From contig NZ_JACBJQ010000014.1 of the NCBI RefSeq assembly GCF_013404075.1, forward strand, positions 82,672-146,671: a stretch of 64,000 bases of DNA, read 5' to 3'. How positions within the stretch are numbered: position 1 is the first letter of the stretch; every line of letters begins with the position of its first letter. The DNA comes from Mycolicibacterium vinylchloridicum (GTDB taxonomy: Bacteria > Actinomycetota > Actinomycetes > Mycobacteriales > Mycobacteriaceae). The notes beneath the pieces were generated by a model. The model ran no database searches, was not told the origin of the DNA, and saw nothing but the letters and a program-made list of their open reading frames with translations. Position numbers and translations under genes: made by a program. Below are positions 38,490-51,710 of the stretch, piece after piece.

Positions 38490-39712
38490 AGGCCCAGTGC
38501 GTCGTAGGTGCGGCGAACGAACTTCGGCTGCACCGACTGCAGCTTGGCCAACGACGTATTGCCGGCCACCGCGGCGGCAGGCGCGCTCAAGTTCGGATAG
38601 TTCTGGATCAGGTAGATCAGGATCAGGTCGTTGGCCGGGTCGGCCTGCCACCAGGTTCCGTACGCGCCCGGCCAGCTGAAGGTGCCCACCCCGCCGGGGC
38701 CGTAGAGCTGAGCGGACCTGGCCGGATCGGTGACCACCGACAGGTTCAAACCGAAGCCGCGGCCCACCCAGAACGGCATGCCCAGGAACGGATGACGCTT
38801 CTGTTCGTCAGTGAGCCGGTCGGTGCACATCAACCGCACCGACTCCTCGGAGAGCACCCGCACACCGTCGACTTCGCCGCCACCCAACAACATTCGGGCA
38901 AAGCTCAGGTAGTCGTCGACCGTCGTCACCAGGCTGGCCCCGCCCTGACAGAACCGTGGTTCGGTGACCGGTATCGGGCCCATCGCGTCGTGTTGCAGTC
39001 CGCTTGCCTCGTCGAGCCGGTACATCGTCGCGGCGCGGGCGCGCTTGTCGGCAGAGATGAAGAATCCGGTGTCGGCCATGCCGAGGGGGTCGAACACCCG
39101 CTCGGTGAGGACCGCCTGCAGGGACTTGCCCTCGATCCGCGACACGACGATACCCAGGACATCGGTGGCGTGGCTGTAGGTGAGCCGGTCGCCGGGTTGG
39201 TGTACCAGCGGCAGCTGCGCGATCTCGGCCAGCCAGTGGTCCTGGTCCTGGCGGAACGACACCCGGCCGTAAGCCTTGCTGATCGGGCCGGTCACCGAGA
39301 ACACGTAGGCCAGACCGCTGCGGTGGGTCATCAGGTCGTCGATCGTGATCGGCCGCCGCGCGGGCACGGTCTCCTCCAGCGGGCCGGTCGGATCGACGAG
39401 CACCTGCATATCGGCCAGTTCCGGCAACCAGCGGCTGACCGGGTCGCTCAATGCGAGCTTGCCCGCCTCGATCAGGCTCATCGCGGCCGCCACCGTGACC
39501 GGTTTGGTCATCGAGGCGACCCGGAAAATGGTGTCCCGCTGCATCGGCAGTCCGGCTTCGACATCGCGGTAGCCGATTTCGTTGACCTGCAGCACATTTC
39601 CGCGTTGCCACGCCAACGTGACGGCACCGGCCAACACGCCGGTGTCCACCGCCTGCACAACCGAAGCGCGATTGTCCCCGAGATTCACCTGAGGGATTCT
39701 ACTGAGCGGCAT
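38486..39712 (-). CDS. Class C beta-lactamase-fold serine hydrolase / esterase
   Basis: A 408-aa protein of the same broad family as the gene at 5385-6617 but not closely similar to it. Catalytic SxxK is S67-M-T-K70 in VASMTKPVT and the family Tyr is Tyr179 in YSHATD. C-terminal GAYGTWWQADPANDLILIYL is typical of EstB-type esterases and D-aminopeptidase-like members. No signal peptide. Its start overlaps the end of the upstream methyltransferase gene by 14 nt on the same strand. Substrate unknown. Confidence 0.87.
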   Translation of the reverse strand: MPLSRIPQVNLGDNRASVVQAVDTGVLAGAVTLAWQRGNVLQVNEIGYRDVEAGLPMQRDTIFRVASMTKPVTVAAAMSLIEAGKLALSDPVSRWLPELADMQVLVDPTGPLEETVPARRPITIDDLMTHRSGLAYVFSVTGPISKAYGRVSFRQDQDHWLAEIAQLPLVHQPGDRLTYSHATDVLGIVVSRIEGKSLQAVLTERVFDPLGMADTGFFISADKRARAATMYRLDEASGLQHDAMGPIPVTEPRFCQGGASLVTTVDDYLSFARMLLGGGEVDGVRVLSEESVRLMCTDRLTDEQKRHPFLGMPFWVGRGFGLNLSVVTDPARSAQLYGPGGVGTFSWPGAYGTWWQADPANDLILIYLIQNYPNLSAPAAAVAGNTSLAKLQSVQPKFVRRTYDALGL

Positions 39713-40352
39713 CTACGCCGGGGCGTTCGGCGACCACGAGCCAGAAGCCCATGTCGACCCCGTCGGGGCGGCGCACGGTCGTCGGGGTCACCGAGGCGAC
39801 CGTCCAGCCGGCGCCGCCGATGATGCTGCGCACCGCCGATTCGCTGACCGCGCGCTGGCCGCGCATCGGGTCGTCGTTGGCCTCGGAGAAGCAGGCGATC
39901 AGAAGCCGTGCGCCGGGCCGGGCGGCGCGGTAGGCCGCGGCGGCGTAGGCGAGCTTGCCGTCGTCGTCGAGGCAGTGGAACATCCCGCTGTCGACGATGG
40001 TGTCGAAGGCGTCGCGGTAGCCGGTCAGTTCTGTGGCGTCGGTCACCGCGAACCGGACGTTCACGTGGGCGTCGGCCGCCCGGTGCTCGGCGGTGATCAA
40101 GGCCGTCGGCGAGATGTCGAGCGCGGTGACGCAGTGGCCGTGCTGGGCCAGGTAGATCGCGTTGTCACCCAGCCCACAGCCGATGTCGAGGACGTCGCCG
40201 GCAATCAGGCCCTGCTCCTGCCACGCGATGACACTTTCCTTGGGGCCCTTGGTGTCCCACGGCACGGCAGTGACGGGAGGGATTCCCTCGGCGGGGCTCT
40301 CGCCGCGGTAGAGGGCGTCGAAGTCCCACTGCGACGGATGCGGTGTGGTCAC
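39699..40352 (-). CDS. Class I SAM-dependent methyltransferase
   Basis: A 217-aa methyltransferase. Motif I is VLDIGCGLGDNAIYLA (about residues 54-69), an acidic motif II is ALDIS, and FDTIVDSGMFHCL forms the post-motif region. The N-terminal WDFDALYRGESPAEGIPPVTAVPWD is typical of thiopurine S-methyltransferase/tellurite-resistance-like small-molecule methyltransferases in mycobacteria. The substrate is unknown. It is divergent from pyrR across 92 bp that contain the pyr leader, and precedes the esterase gene in a two-gene unit. Confidence 0.87.
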   Translation of the reverse strand: MTTPHPSQWDFDALYRGESPAEGIPPVTAVPWDTKGPKESVIAWQEQGLIAGDVLDIGCGLGDNAIYLAQHGHCVTALDISPTALITAEHRAADAHVNVRFAVTDATELTGYRDAFDTIVDSGMFHCLDDDGKLAYAAAAYRAARPGARLLIACFSEANDDPMRGQRAVSESAVRSIIGGAGWTVASVTPTTVRRPDGVDMGFWLVVAERPGVDAAQ

Positions 40353-40394
40353 GCATACGAGGCTAGACCTGTTAAGCTGCCCGGCAGTTCGACA

Positions 40395-40431
40395 TCCTTT
40401 AACGATCCGTCCAGAGAGGCGGAGAAGGAGG
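40395..40431 (+). promoter_or_regulatory. PyrR-binding RNA leader of the pyr operon
   Basis: The segment TCCAGAGAGGC (40410-40420) matches the PyrR-binding loop consensus UCCNGNGAGGY. It is framed by CCG/CGG (40407-40409 and 40420-40422) and a lower stem UCCUU (40395-40399) with AAGGA (40425-40429). The lower stem's 3' arm overlaps the Shine-Dalgarno AAGGAGG (40425-40431) of pyrR, so PyrR-UMP binding should block translation initiation, as described for the M. smegmatis pyr operon. No separate attenuator terminator is seen. Confidence 0.8.
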
Positions 40432-40444
40432 TCTGAGTCAGCTC

Positions 40445-41011
40445 GTGAGCGCAGACGACCGTGAATTGATGTCCGGTGCGGACGTCGGTAGGACCGTTTC
40501 CCGCATCGCCCACCAGATCATCGAGAAAACCGCTCTCGACGCCCCCGACGCCCCCCGCGTCATCCTGTTGGGCATCCCGACCCGCGGCGTCACCCTGGCC
40601 AACCGGCTGGCGGCCAAGATCGACGAATTCGTCGGCGTCACCGTCGCCTGTGGCAGCCTCGACATCACGCTGTACCGCGACGACCTGGACTTCAAGCCGC
40701 CCCGCGCGCTGGAGACGACGTCGATCCCCACCGGCGGTATCGACGGCGCCCTGGTCATCCTCGTCGACGACGTGCTCTACACCGGGCGGTCGGTCCGCTC
40801 GGCCCTGGACGCGCTGCGCGACATCGGCCGGCCGAAGGTGGTGCAGCTGGCGGTCCTCGTCGACCGCGGCCATCGCGAGCTGCCGCTGCGGGCGGACTAC
40901 GTCGGCAAGAACGTGCCCACCTCGCGCAGCGAGAACGTCAAGGTGCGGCTGAAAGAGACCGACGACGTCGAAGGTATCTGGATCGCACCGCAGGGAGGGC
41001 CGCCCAGATGA
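40445..41011 (+). CDS. pyrR: PyrR: pyrimidine operon regulator / uracil phosphoribosyltransferase
   Basis: A 188-aa PRTase-fold protein that binds pyr mRNA when UMP is high and often retains weak uracil phosphoribosyltransferase activity. The PRPP-binding motif is [13 protein letters not shown] (about residues 101-113); [14 protein letters not shown] and [10 protein letters not shown] are also diagnostic. Start is GTG 40445, about 13 nt after AAGGAGG, which is a long spacing. It is first in the operon pyrR-pyrB-pyrC-Rv1382-like-carA-carB-pyrF and overlaps pyrB by 4 nt. Confidence 0.96.
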   Translation: MSADDRELMSGADVGRTVSRIAHQIIEKTALDAPDAPRVILLGIPTRGVTLANRLAAKIDEFVGVTVACGSLDITLYRDDLDFKPPRALETTSIPTGGIDGALVILVDDVLYTGRSVRSALDALRDIGRPKVVQLAVLVDRGHRELPLRADYVGKNVPTSRSENVKVRLKETDDVEGIWIAPQGGPPR

Positions 41012-41961
41012 CCATCAGACACTTACTCTCGGCGGGCGACCTGACCCGCGACGAGGCGACCGCGATCCTCGACGACGCCGACCGGTTCCGGGAGGCGCTG
41101 CTGGGCCGCGAGGTCAAGAAGCTGCCGACGCTGCGCGGACGCACGATCATCACGATGTTCTACGAGAACTCCACCCGCACCCGGGTGTCGTTCGAGGTGG
41201 CGGGCAAGTGGATGAGCGCCGACGTGATCAACGTCAGCGCATCGGGGTCTTCGGTGGCCAAGGGTGAATCGCTGCGCGACACGGCGCTGACCCTGCGCGC
41301 GGCCGGTGCCGACGCGCTGATCATCCGCCATCCTGCCTCCGGTGCGGCCCAGCAGCTGGCCGAATGGACGGCCGAGCCGGACGGTTCGGGTCCGTCGGTT
41401 ATCAATGCCGGCGACGGCACCCACGAGCACCCGACGCAGGCGCTGCTGGACGCGTTGACGCTGCGCCAGCGCCTGGGCGACATCGAGGGCCGCCGGGTGG
41501 TGATCGTCGGCGACATCCTGCACAGCCGGGTGGCCCGCTCGAACGTCAACCTGCTCGCCACCCTGGGTGCCGAGGTGGTGCTGGTCTCACCGCCCACGCT
41601 GCTGCCGGTGGGGGTGTCGGACTGGCCGGTGACGGTATCGCACGACCTGGACGCCGAACTGCCCGCCGCCGACGCGGTGATGATGCTGCGGGTCCAGGCC
41701 GAGCGGATGAACGGCGGGTTCTTCCCCTCGGAGCGGGAGTACTCGATTCGCTACGGACTGTCCGATCGGCGCCAGGCGGTGCTGCCCGGACATGCGGTGG
41801 TCCTGCACCCCGGACCCATGCTGCGCGGCATGGAGATCTCCTTCGCGGCGGCGGACTCGTCGCAATCGGCGGTGCTGCAACAGGTTTCCAATGGTGTGCA
41901 CGTGCGGATGGCGGTGCTGTTCCATCTGCTGGTCGGCACGGACGAGGCGGTGAGCGTGTGA
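41008..41961 (+). CDS. pyrB: Aspartate carbamoyltransferase catalytic subunit
   Basis: A 317-aa ATCase catalytic chain that condenses carbamoyl phosphate and aspartate. The carbamoyl-phosphate loop [13 protein letters not shown] lies near residue 50; [26 protein letters not shown] and [14 protein letters not shown] are other signatures. There is no pyrI regulatory-chain gene nearby, as usual in mycobacteria. Start ATG 41008 overlaps pyrR; its stop overlaps the pyrC start (GTGA). Confidence 0.97.
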   Translation: MTIRHLLSAGDLTRDEATAILDDADRFREALLGREVKKLPTLRGRTIITMFYENSTRTRVSFEVAGKWMSADVINVSASGSSVAKGESLRDTALTLRAAGADALIIRHPASGAAQQLAEWTAEPDGSGPSVINAGDGTHEHPTQALLDALTLRQRLGDIEGRRVVIVGDILHSRVARSNVNLLATLGAEVVLVSPPTLLPVGVSDWPVTVSHDLDAELPAADAVMMLRVQAERMNGGFFPSEREYSIRYGLSDRRQAVLPGHAVVLHPGPMLRGMEISFAAADSSQSAVLQQVSNGVHVRMAVLFHLLVGTDEAVSV

Positions 41962-43253
41962 GTGGGGTCCTGATCCGCGGCGTGCGGCTGTACGGCGAAG
42001 GCGACCAGGTCGACGTCCTGGTGGCCGACGGCCAGATCGCCGAGATCGGCCCCGGGCTGACCGCACCCGAGGATGCCGATGTCATCGACGCGACCGGCCA
42101 GGTATTGCTACCCGGCTTCGTCGACCTGCACACCCACCTGCGCGAGCCCGGCCGGGAGTACGCCGAGGACATCGAAACCGGTTCGGCTGCAGCGGCATTG
42201 GGCGGCTACACGGCGGTGTTCGCGATGGCCAACACGGATCCGGTGGCCGACAGCCCGGTGGTCACCGACCACGTCTGGCGGCGCGGCCAGCAGGTCGGTC
42301 TCGTCGATGTGCACCCGGTCGGTGCGGTCACGGTCGGACTGGACGGCAAGCAGCTCACCGAAATGGGCCTGATGGCGGCCGGTGTGGCGCAGGTCAAGAT
42401 GTTCTCCGACGACGGCATCTGCGTACACGACCCACTGGTGATGCGCCGGGCACTGGAGTACGCGACCGGCCTGGGTGTGTTGATCGCCCAGCACGCCGAG
42501 GAGCCGCGACTGACCGTCGGCGCCGTCGCCCACGAGGGCCCCAATGCCGCCCGGCTCGGCTTGGCCGGCTGGCCACGGGCAGCCGAGGAGTCGATCGTGG
42601 CCCGTGACGCGCTGCTGGCCCGCGACGCCGGCGCCCGCGTGCACATCTGTCACGCCTCCACGGCCGGGACCGTCGAGCTCATCAAATGGGCCAAGGGGCA
42701 AGGTATTTCAATCACCGCCGAGGTCACCCCGCACCACCTGCTGCTCGACGACAGCCGGCTGGCCAGCTACGACGGGGTCAACCGGGTCAACCCGCCGCTG
42801 CGCGAGGCCAGCGACGCGCAGGCCCTGCGCCGGGCGCTGGCCGACGGAGTGCTGGATTGCGTGGCCACCGACCATGCGCCGCACGCCGAACACGAGAAGT
42901 GCTGTGAATTCTCCAAGGCCCGGCCGGGCATGCTCGGCCTGCAGACCGCGCTGTCAGTGGTCGTCGAGACCATGGTGCAGACCGGCCTGCTGGACTGGCG
43001 CGGCGTCGCGCGGGTGATGAGCGAAAACCCGGCCCGGATCGTCGGACTCGACGACCAGGGCCGCCCGCTGGAGGTGGGGGAGCCGGCCAACCTCGTCGTC
43101 GTCGACCCCGACGGCACGTGGACCGTCGAGGGCACCGAACTGGCCAGCCGGTCGGCCAACACGCCGTTCGCTACGATGACGCTGCCCGCCACGGTCACCG
43201 CGACGTTGTTGCGGGGCGCGCTTACAGCGCGGGATGGGAAGAGCCCAGCATGA
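41958..43253 (+). CDS. pyrC: Dihydroorotase
   Basis: A 431-aa class I amidohydrolase that cyclises carbamoyl aspartate to dihydroorotate. Zinc-binding motifs: [13 protein letters not shown] near residue 53, the carboxylated Lys region [24 protein letters not shown] and the catalytic VATDHAPH near residue 305. I chose GTG 41958, which overlaps the pyrB stop; the frame is open far upstream only as a shadow of pyrB. The 3' end overlaps the next gene by 4 nt. Confidence 0.97.
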   Translation: MSGVLIRGVRLYGEGDQVDVLVADGQIAEIGPGLTAPEDADVIDATGQVLLPGFVDLHTHLREPGREYAEDIETGSAAAALGGYTAVFAMANTDPVADSPVVTDHVWRRGQQVGLVDVHPVGAVTVGLDGKQLTEMGLMAAGVAQVKMFSDDGICVHDPLVMRRALEYATGLGVLIAQHAEEPRLTVGAVAHEGPNAARLGLAGWPRAAEESIVARDALLARDAGARVHICHASTAGTVELIKWAKGQGISITAEVTPHHLLLDDSRLASYDGVNRVNPPLREASDAQALRRALADGVLDCVATDHAPHAEHEKCCEFSKARPGMLGLQTALSVVVETMVQTGLLDWRGVARVMSENPARIVGLDDQGRPLEVGEPANLVVVDPDGTWTVEGTELASRSANTPFATMTLPATVTATLLRGALTARDGKSPA

Positions 43254-43747
43254 ATACACCGACGGCGATCGGGGCGTACATCTTCGCCTTCGTGGTTGTC
43301 GTCGTCATCGGTTTCCTAATCGGCCGCATGCTGCGCGGCTGGCGACACCGCGCAGACCGGCAACTGGCACTGCTCGGCGAACTGCCGCCGATACCCGACC
43401 TGCTCAGCTCGGCCACGATCGCGCCGACCAGGGGCCTATATGTCGGCAGTACCCTGGCAGGGGCGTGGCTGGAACGGATCGCCGCAGGCGACCTGGGCTT
43501 CCGGACCAAAGCGGTGCTGACCCGCTACCCCGAGGGGATCCTGCTCGAACGGTCCGGCGCGACGCCGATCTGGATCCCGCAGGACGCGATCACCGCCGTC
43601 CGCACCGAACGCGCACTGGCGGGAAAAGTGGCAGGCATCCTCGCGATTCGGTGGCGGCTGCCGTCGGGCACCGAGATCGACACAGGCTTTCGCGGCGACG
43701 ACCGCCGTGACTATGCACGATGGACGACAACAGGAGAAGCAGCGTGA
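43250..43747 (+). CDS. Rv1382-like single-pass membrane protein
   Basis: A 165-aa protein with one N-terminal transmembrane segment ([18 protein letters not shown], about residues 8-25) followed by a soluble domain, [29 protein letters not shown], that looks PH-like (bacterial PH, YdbS-like) but with no catalytic residues. Length and position between pyrC and carA match M. tuberculosis Rv1382 (annotated export or membrane protein). Function unknown; its conservation inside the pyr operon suggests a link, which is only inference. ATG 43250 overlaps pyrC; GTG 43744 of carA overlaps its end. Confidence 0.85.
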   Translation: MNTPTAIGAYIFAFVVVVVIGFLIGRMLRGWRHRADRQLALLGELPPIPDLLSSATIAPTRGLYVGSTLAGAWLERIAAGDLGFRTKAVLTRYPEGILLERSGATPIWIPQDAITAVRTERALAGKVAGILAIRWRLPSGTEIDTGFRGDDRRDYARWTTTGEAA

Positions 43748-44868
43748 CGGGTAAAGCCCATCTGGTGTTGGAGGACGGGCGGGTCTACACCGGCACCGAA
43801 TTCGGTGCGGTCGGAGAGACTCTCGGGGAAGCGGTGTTCTCCACCGGGATGTCCGGGTACCAGGAGACGCTGACCGACCCCAGCTATCACCGCCAGATCG
43901 TGGTGGCCACCGCCCCCCAGATCGGCAACACCGGCTGGAACGCCGAGGACGCCGAAAGCCGCGGCGACAAGATCTGGGTGGCCGGGTATGCGGTGCGCGA
44001 CCCCTCGCCGCGCGCCTCGAACTGGCGGGCCACCGGAACACTGGAGGACGAGCTCAAACGCCAGAACATCGTCGGTATCGCCGGCATCGACACCCGCGCG
44101 GTGGTGCGTCACCTGCGCAGCCGGGGCTCGATGAAGGCCGGGGTGTTCTCCGGCGAGGCGCTGGCCGAGACCGAAGAGCTGCTGACCCGGGTACGTCGCC
44201 AGCCGGCCATGCTCGGCGCCGACCTGGCCGGCCAGGTCAGCACACCTGAGAGCTACATCGTCGATCCCGTTGGGACACACCGGCTCACGGTCGTCGCGCT
44301 CGATCTGGGTATCAAGACCAACACGCCGCGCAACTTCGCGTTGCGTGGCATCAGGACCCACGTGCTGCCTTCGAGTGCCACCTTCGACCAGATCGCCGAG
44401 CTCAAGCCGGACGGGGTGTTCCTGTCCAACGGGCCCGGCGACCCGGCCACCGCCGACCATGTCGTCGGCGTCACCAGGGCCGTCTTGGGTGCCGAAATCC
44501 CGCTGTTCGGAATCTGTTTCGGCAACCAGATCCTGGGCCGCGCGCTGGGCCGCTCCACCTACAAGATGGTGTTCGGCCATCGCGGGATCAACGTGCCGGT
44601 GATCGACCACGCCACCGGGCGGGTCGCGGTCACCGCGCAGAACCACGGCTTCGCGCTCGAGGGGGAGGCCGGTGAGCACTTCGACACCGACTTCGGGCCG
44701 GCCCTGGTCAGCCATACCTGTGCCAACGACGGCGTCGTCGAAGGCATCAAACTCGCCAACGGAAAGGCCTTTTCGGTGCAGTACCACCCGGAGGCCGCCG
44801 CTGGACCACACGACGCGAACTACCTGTTCGACCAATTCGTGGACCTGATGGATGGGGGGAAGCGCTAA
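43744..44868 (+). CDS. carA: Carbamoyl-phosphate synthase small (glutaminase) subunit
   Basis: A 374-aa glutamine amidotransferase subunit supplying ammonia to CarB. N-terminal CPSase small-chain domain: [16 protein letters not shown] and [17 protein letters not shown]-terminal class I amidotransferase: nucleophile Cys in [11 protein letters not shown], and His-x-Glu in [13 protein letters not shown]. The start is GTG 43744; the frame extends upstream to 43720, within the membrane gene. It ends directly before carB (TAA then ATG). Confidence 0.97.
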   Translation: MTGKAHLVLEDGRVYTGTEFGAVGETLGEAVFSTGMSGYQETLTDPSYHRQIVVATAPQIGNTGWNAEDAESRGDKIWVAGYAVRDPSPRASNWRATGTLEDELKRQNIVGIAGIDTRAVVRHLRSRGSMKAGVFSGEALAETEELLTRVRRQPAMLGADLAGQVSTPESYIVDPVGTHRLTVVALDLGIKTNTPRNFALRGIRTHVLPSSATFDQIAELKPDGVFLSNGPGDPATADHVVGVTRAVLGAEIPLFGICFGNQILGRALGRSTYKMVFGHRGINVPVIDHATGRVAVTAQNHGFALEGEAGEHFDTDFGPALVSHTCANDGVVEGIKLANGKAFSVQYHPEAAAGPHDANYLFDQFVDLMDGGKR

Positions 44869-48210
<3,342 letters not shown>

Positions 48211-48219
48211 GGTGGGTCA

Positions 48220-49044
48220 ATGACTGAGAGCGGGTTCGGCGCTCGGCTGGCGGCCGCGATCGCCGAACGCGGGCCACTGTGCCTGGGCATCGACCCCCAT
48301 CCGGAGCTGCTGCGGGCCTGGGATCTGCCGGTCAGTGCCGAGGGTCTGGCCCGGTTCAGCGACATCTGCGTAAGGGCCTACACCGGTTTCGCGATCGTCA
48401 AGCCGCAGGTGGCGTTCTTCGAGGCTTATGGCTCAGCGGGTTTCGCGGTGCTGGAGACCACGATGGCCGCGCTGCGCGAGGCCGGGGTGCTGGTGCTCGC
48501 CGACGCCAAGCGCGGTGACATCGGTTCGACGATGGCCGCCTACGCGCAGGCCTGGGTGGGCGACGGGCCGCTGGCCGCCGACGCCGTCACCGCGTCGCCG
48601 TATCTCGGATTCGGTTCGCTGCAGCCACTTTTGGATGTGGCCGCCGCCAACGGGCGCGGCGTGTTCGTGCTGGCCGCCACCTCCAATCCCGAAGGCGCCT
48701 CGGTCCAGCGTGCGCTCACGGGCGAGCGCACTGTCGCGCAATCCGTCGTCGATGCCGCTGCCGCGGCCAACCGGGCCGATGCGCCACAGCCCGGGTCCGT
48801 CGGTGTCGTCGTCGGCGCGACGCTGGACGTGGTGCCCGATCTCAGCGCGCTCGGCGGACCCGTCCTGGTGCCCGGCGTCGGAGCCCAGGGCGGACGCCCC
48901 GAGACGCTCGGTGGCCTCGGCGGCGCCCGGCAGGGTCAGCTGCTGCCCGCGGTGTCTCGCGAAGTCCTGCGCGCCGGACCGCACGTCAGTGCGGTCCGGG
49001 CGGCAGGGGAGAAGCTGCGCGAGGCGGTCGCCTACCTGGCTTAG
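48220..49044 (+). CDS. pyrF: Orotidine 5'-phosphate decarboxylase, type 2
   Basis: A 274-aa TIM-barrel enzyme that forms UMP in the last step of the pathway. N-terminal [12 protein letters not shown] and the catalytic tetrad motif [12 protein letters not shown] near residue 92 place it in the type 2 family common to actinobacteria; [11 protein letters not shown] is the phosphate-binding region. Start is ATG 48220, 9 nt after carB with GAGGTGG upstream. Its stop is interlocked with the convergent ctaD stop (TTAG, 49041-49044). Confidence 0.96.
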   Translation: MTESGFGARLAAAIAERGPLCLGIDPHPELLRAWDLPVSAEGLARFSDICVRAYTGFAIVKPQVAFFEAYGSAGFAVLETTMAALREAGVLVLADAKRGDIGSTMAAYAQAWVGDGPLAADAVTASPYLGFGSLQPLLDVAAANGRGVFVLAATSNPEGASVQRALTGERTVAQSVVDAAAAANRADAPQPGSVGVVVGATLDVVPDLSALGGPVLVPGVGAQGGRPETLGGLGGARQGQLLPAVSREVLRAGPHVSAVRAAGEKLREAVAYLA

Positions 49045-50756
49045 GTCTTGTGGGACTTGCCGACGTGGGATTCCGCGCGCATCCGCTCCACCATGTGTGG
49101 GTAGTGGAGCTCGAAAGCGGGGCGCTCCGAACGGATTCGGGGTAGTTCGGTGAAGTTGTGCCGCGGCGGGGGGCACGAGGTGGCCCACTCCAGCGAGTTG
49201 CCATGACCCCACGGGTCGTCGACGGTGACGACCTCGCCGTAACGCCAGCTCTTGAACACGTTCCACACGAACGGGATTACCGAGACACCCAGGATGAACG
49301 AGCCGACCGTGGAGATCAGGTTCAGCGTGGTGAACCCGTCGGTGGATAGATAGTCGGCGTAGCGGCGGGGCATGCCGGCGTCACCGAGCCAGTGCTGCAC
49401 CAGGAATGTGGTGTGAAACCCGATGAGTGTCAGCCAGAAGTGCAGCTTCGCCCACCGTTCGTCGAGCAGGCGCCCGGTCATCTTCGGGAACCAGAAATAC
49501 ACACCGGCGTAGGTGGCGAACACGATCGTGCCGAACAACACGTAGTGGAAGTGGGCCACAACGAAATACGTGTCGCTGACGTGGAAGTCCAGCGGGGCGC
49601 TGGCGAGCAGCACGCCGGACAGACCACCTAGGAGGAAGGTCAGCAGGAACCCGATCGAGAACAGCATCGGCGACTCGAACGTCAAGTGTCCCTTCCACAT
49701 TGTGCCGATCCAGTTGAAGAATTTGATGCCGGTGGGCACCGCGATCAGGAACGTCATGAAGCTGAAGAACGGTAGTAGAACGGCTCCGGTGACGTACATG
49801 TGGTGTCCCCAGACCGCGACCGACAGCGCCCCAATCGCCATGGTGGCGAAGACCAGCGTGGAATAGCCGAAGATCGGCTTGCGGGAGAACACCGGGAAGA
49901 TCTCCGAGACGATGCCGAAGAACGGCAGCGCGATCACGTAGACCTCGGGGTGCCCGAAGTACCAGAACAGGTGCTGGAACAGGATCAATCCGCCGTTGGC
50001 AGGGTCGTAGATGTGCGCCCCGAGGCGACGGTCGGCGGCCAGGCCGAACAGCGCGGCGGTCAGCAGCGGGAAGATCAGCAACACCAGGATCGACGTCACG
50101 AAGATGTTCCAGGTGAAGATCGGCATCCGGAACATGGTCATGCCCGGGCAGCGCATGCAGACCACGGTGGTGATCATGTTGACCGCACCCAGAATCGTGC
50201 CGAGACCACCGACGGCCAGTCCCAGGATCCACAGATCGCCACCAGCGCCAGGCGTGTGCATGGCGTCCGAGAGCGGGGTGTAGGCCGTCCAGCCGAAGTC
50301 GGCGGCACCACCGGGGGTGATGAACCCGCTCAGCGCGATCATGGCCCCGAACAGGAACAGCCAGAACGACAGTGCGTTCAATCGCGGGAAGGCGACGTCG
50401 GGCGCACCGATCTGCAGTGGCAGCACCAGGTTGGCGAAGCCGAACACGATCGGGGTCGCATAGAACAGCAGCATCGCCGTCCCGTGCATGGTGAACAGCT
50501 GGTTGTACTGCTCGTTCGACAGGAACTGCAGACCCGGCACCGCCAACTCGGCACGGATGAACAACGCCATCAGACCACCGATGAAGAAGAACGCGAAGCA
50601 GGTGACCACGTACATGATCCCGATCAGCTTGTGATCGGTCGTGGTCACCAGCTTGTAGATCAGATTGCCCTTGGGGCCCAGACGGGCGGGGTATGGGCGG
50701 GCTGCCTGCAATACGGCAGCTTCGGGTGCCTCAGAAACCACGATGTCTCCCAACAC
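49041..50756 (-). CDS. ctaD: Cytochrome c oxidase subunit I (CtaD)
   Basis: A 571-aa, 12-helix heme-copper oxidase subunit I of the aa3 branch of the respiratory chain, in the plasma membrane. Heme and copper ligands are in [12 protein letters not shown] (low-spin His), [15 protein letters not shown] (CuB His and cross-linked Tyr), AHHMYVTG (two CuB His) and [10 protein letters not shown] (heme a3 and a His). The C terminus matches the M. tuberculosis CtaD ([19 protein letters not shown]). In M. tuberculosis ctaD is at Rv3043c, far from pyrF. Start may be ATG 50756 or one of the next GTG codons. Confidence 0.96.
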   Translation of the reverse strand: MLGDIVVSEAPEAAVLQAARPYPARLGPKGNLIYKLVTTTDHKLIGIMYVVTCFAFFFIGGLMALFIRAELAVPGLQFLSNEQYNQLFTMHGTAMLLFYATPIVFGFANLVLPLQIGAPDVAFPRLNALSFWLFLFGAMIALSGFITPGGAADFGWTAYTPLSDAMHTPGAGGDLWILGLAVGGLGTILGAVNMITTVVCMRCPGMTMFRMPIFTWNIFVTSILVLLIFPLLTAALFGLAADRRLGAHIYDPANGGLILFQHLFWYFGHPEVYVIALPFFGIVSEIFPVFSRKPIFGYSTLVFATMAIGALSVAVWGHHMYVTGAVLLPFFSFMTFLIAVPTGIKFFNWIGTMWKGHLTFESPMLFSIGFLLTFLLGGLSGVLLASAPLDFHVSDTYFVVAHFHYVLFGTIVFATYAGVYFWFPKMTGRLLDERWAKLHFWLTLIGFHTTFLVQHWLGDAGMPRRYADYLSTDGFTTLNLISTVGSFILGVSVIPFVWNVFKSWRYGEVVTVDDPWGHGNSLEWATSCPPPRHNFTELPRIRSERPAFELHYPHMVERMRAESHVGKSHKT

Positions 50757-50811
50757 CTAGTTCCGTAGCACCCCGGGAGCACTCTAGCCCCTCAGGCCCC
50801 GTTCGCGCGTG

Positions 50812-51240
50812 TCACAGCGGGATCCACACGCCGAAGAGCCAGAAGCCCCAGGCCCGGTAGCCCGGGTCGAAGATCGGTGTGACCCAGTTGCCGCCGTAGT
50901 TGAACGCCTGGTGGTCCCAGCGGCCCTGGTCGATACCGCGCCAGCCCAGATCGGGCGGTGGCGGCCCGGGACGCCAGCCGCGGTCGTCGCCCCCGCGCCC
51001 TTGCGGCCCACCAGGCCCGCCACCTGGGCCGCCGCGCCAGTCGGCCGGACCGGGGCCGCGGCGGTCCGGTCCGGGTCCGTCAGGGCCGCGCTGGCCGGGT
51101 CCTTGGCAGCCCTGGAATCCGCAGTCGCCGGGCCCGCCGCGGCCCGGGTCGGCGAGGGCGGGCGCTGCTCCGAGCGTCAGACCCGCAATAGTTATCCCAA
51201 CTGCAACAGCAGCAACACGGGTGGTGTGTGTGATGGACAT
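50812..51240 (-). CDS. Secreted Gly/Pro-rich small protein
   Basis: A 142-aa protein with a clear Sec signal peptide, VAAVAVGITIAGLTLGAAPALA, with probable cleavage after residue 31 (ALA then DPG). The mature part begins with GRGGPGDCGFQGCQGPGQRGPDG, a low-complexity Gly/Pro/Arg/Asp stretch to about residue 90, then an aromatic C-terminal segment (GYRAWGFWLFGVWIPL). The only two mature cysteines are 5 residues apart (C-x4-C). I recall similar Gly/Pro-rich exported proteins in mycobacteria but assign no function. It lies downstream of the ctaD start and divergent from mihF. Confidence 0.8.
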   Translation of the reverse strand: MSITHTTRVAAVAVGITIAGLTLGAAPALADPGRGGPGDCGFQGCQGPGQRGPDGPGPDRRGPGPADWRGGPGGGPGGPQGRGGDDRGWRPGPPPPDLGWRGIDQGRWDHQAFNYGGNWVTPIFDPGYRAWGFWLFGVWIPL

Positions 51241-51710
51241 GGCGCGCCCCTTCGAGGTTCGAATCTGCCACTGACAACCCCGACACCCGACCACGCTAGG
51301 TAGCTCGGCTAGGCAAAATCTGTCGCGCAGCTGTGTGTGCGGTATGTGACCGCCGAAGGCCCCGTCGACACGCCCGACACGCCGCGACCTGCCTGTGAGG
51401 TGAAAATTGCGGACGGCTGGTCCGCGGTGGGCGCCCCCTCGCGACGGCCCGACCAGCGCGATCTTGAAAAACCCCAGGTAGACGGGTGCTTTTGGGCGCG
51501 ATTTCGGAGCGTCGGACGGCCGCGAAAGTCTCTCGGAATGTTGTCTCGACAGCTGTCCGGACAACGTGATCTTGCGCCATATCCAGCGGGTTTGCACCGC
51601 TAAGCAGGGGGTGGGGTTAGATTTCGTCAGAGAGCGTGGGTACGGTCGCTGTCGCTGGCTGAAGTACCCGGCCCAGGCAAAACAATGATGGTGATGAGAC
51701 GGAGGAACCC
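51241..51710. other. 470-bp gene-free region between the secreted-protein gene and mihF
   Basis: This is the only gap above 300 bp. No open frame in it shows family resemblance or a good start. It must hold the divergent promoters for the secreted protein and for mihF. GGGTAC (51638-51643) and GTACCC (51664-51669) form a weak stem in the mihF leader, and TTCGAGGTTCGAA (51251-51263) is a 5-bp inverted repeat at the other end. I see no RNA gene, terminator or repeat family member in it. Confidence 0.6.

Noticed and set aside
41364..41957. N-terminal extension of PyrC giving a 629-aa protein
   Set aside because: The extra 198 residues are a shadow of pyrB; dihydroorotase homology begins at GTG 41958, which overlaps the pyrB stop.
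51251..51275. GGTTCGAATC resembles the T-loop of a tRNA
   Set aside because: The flanking bases do not form a T-stem or acceptor stem, and there is no anticodon arm upstream, so it is not a tRNA.
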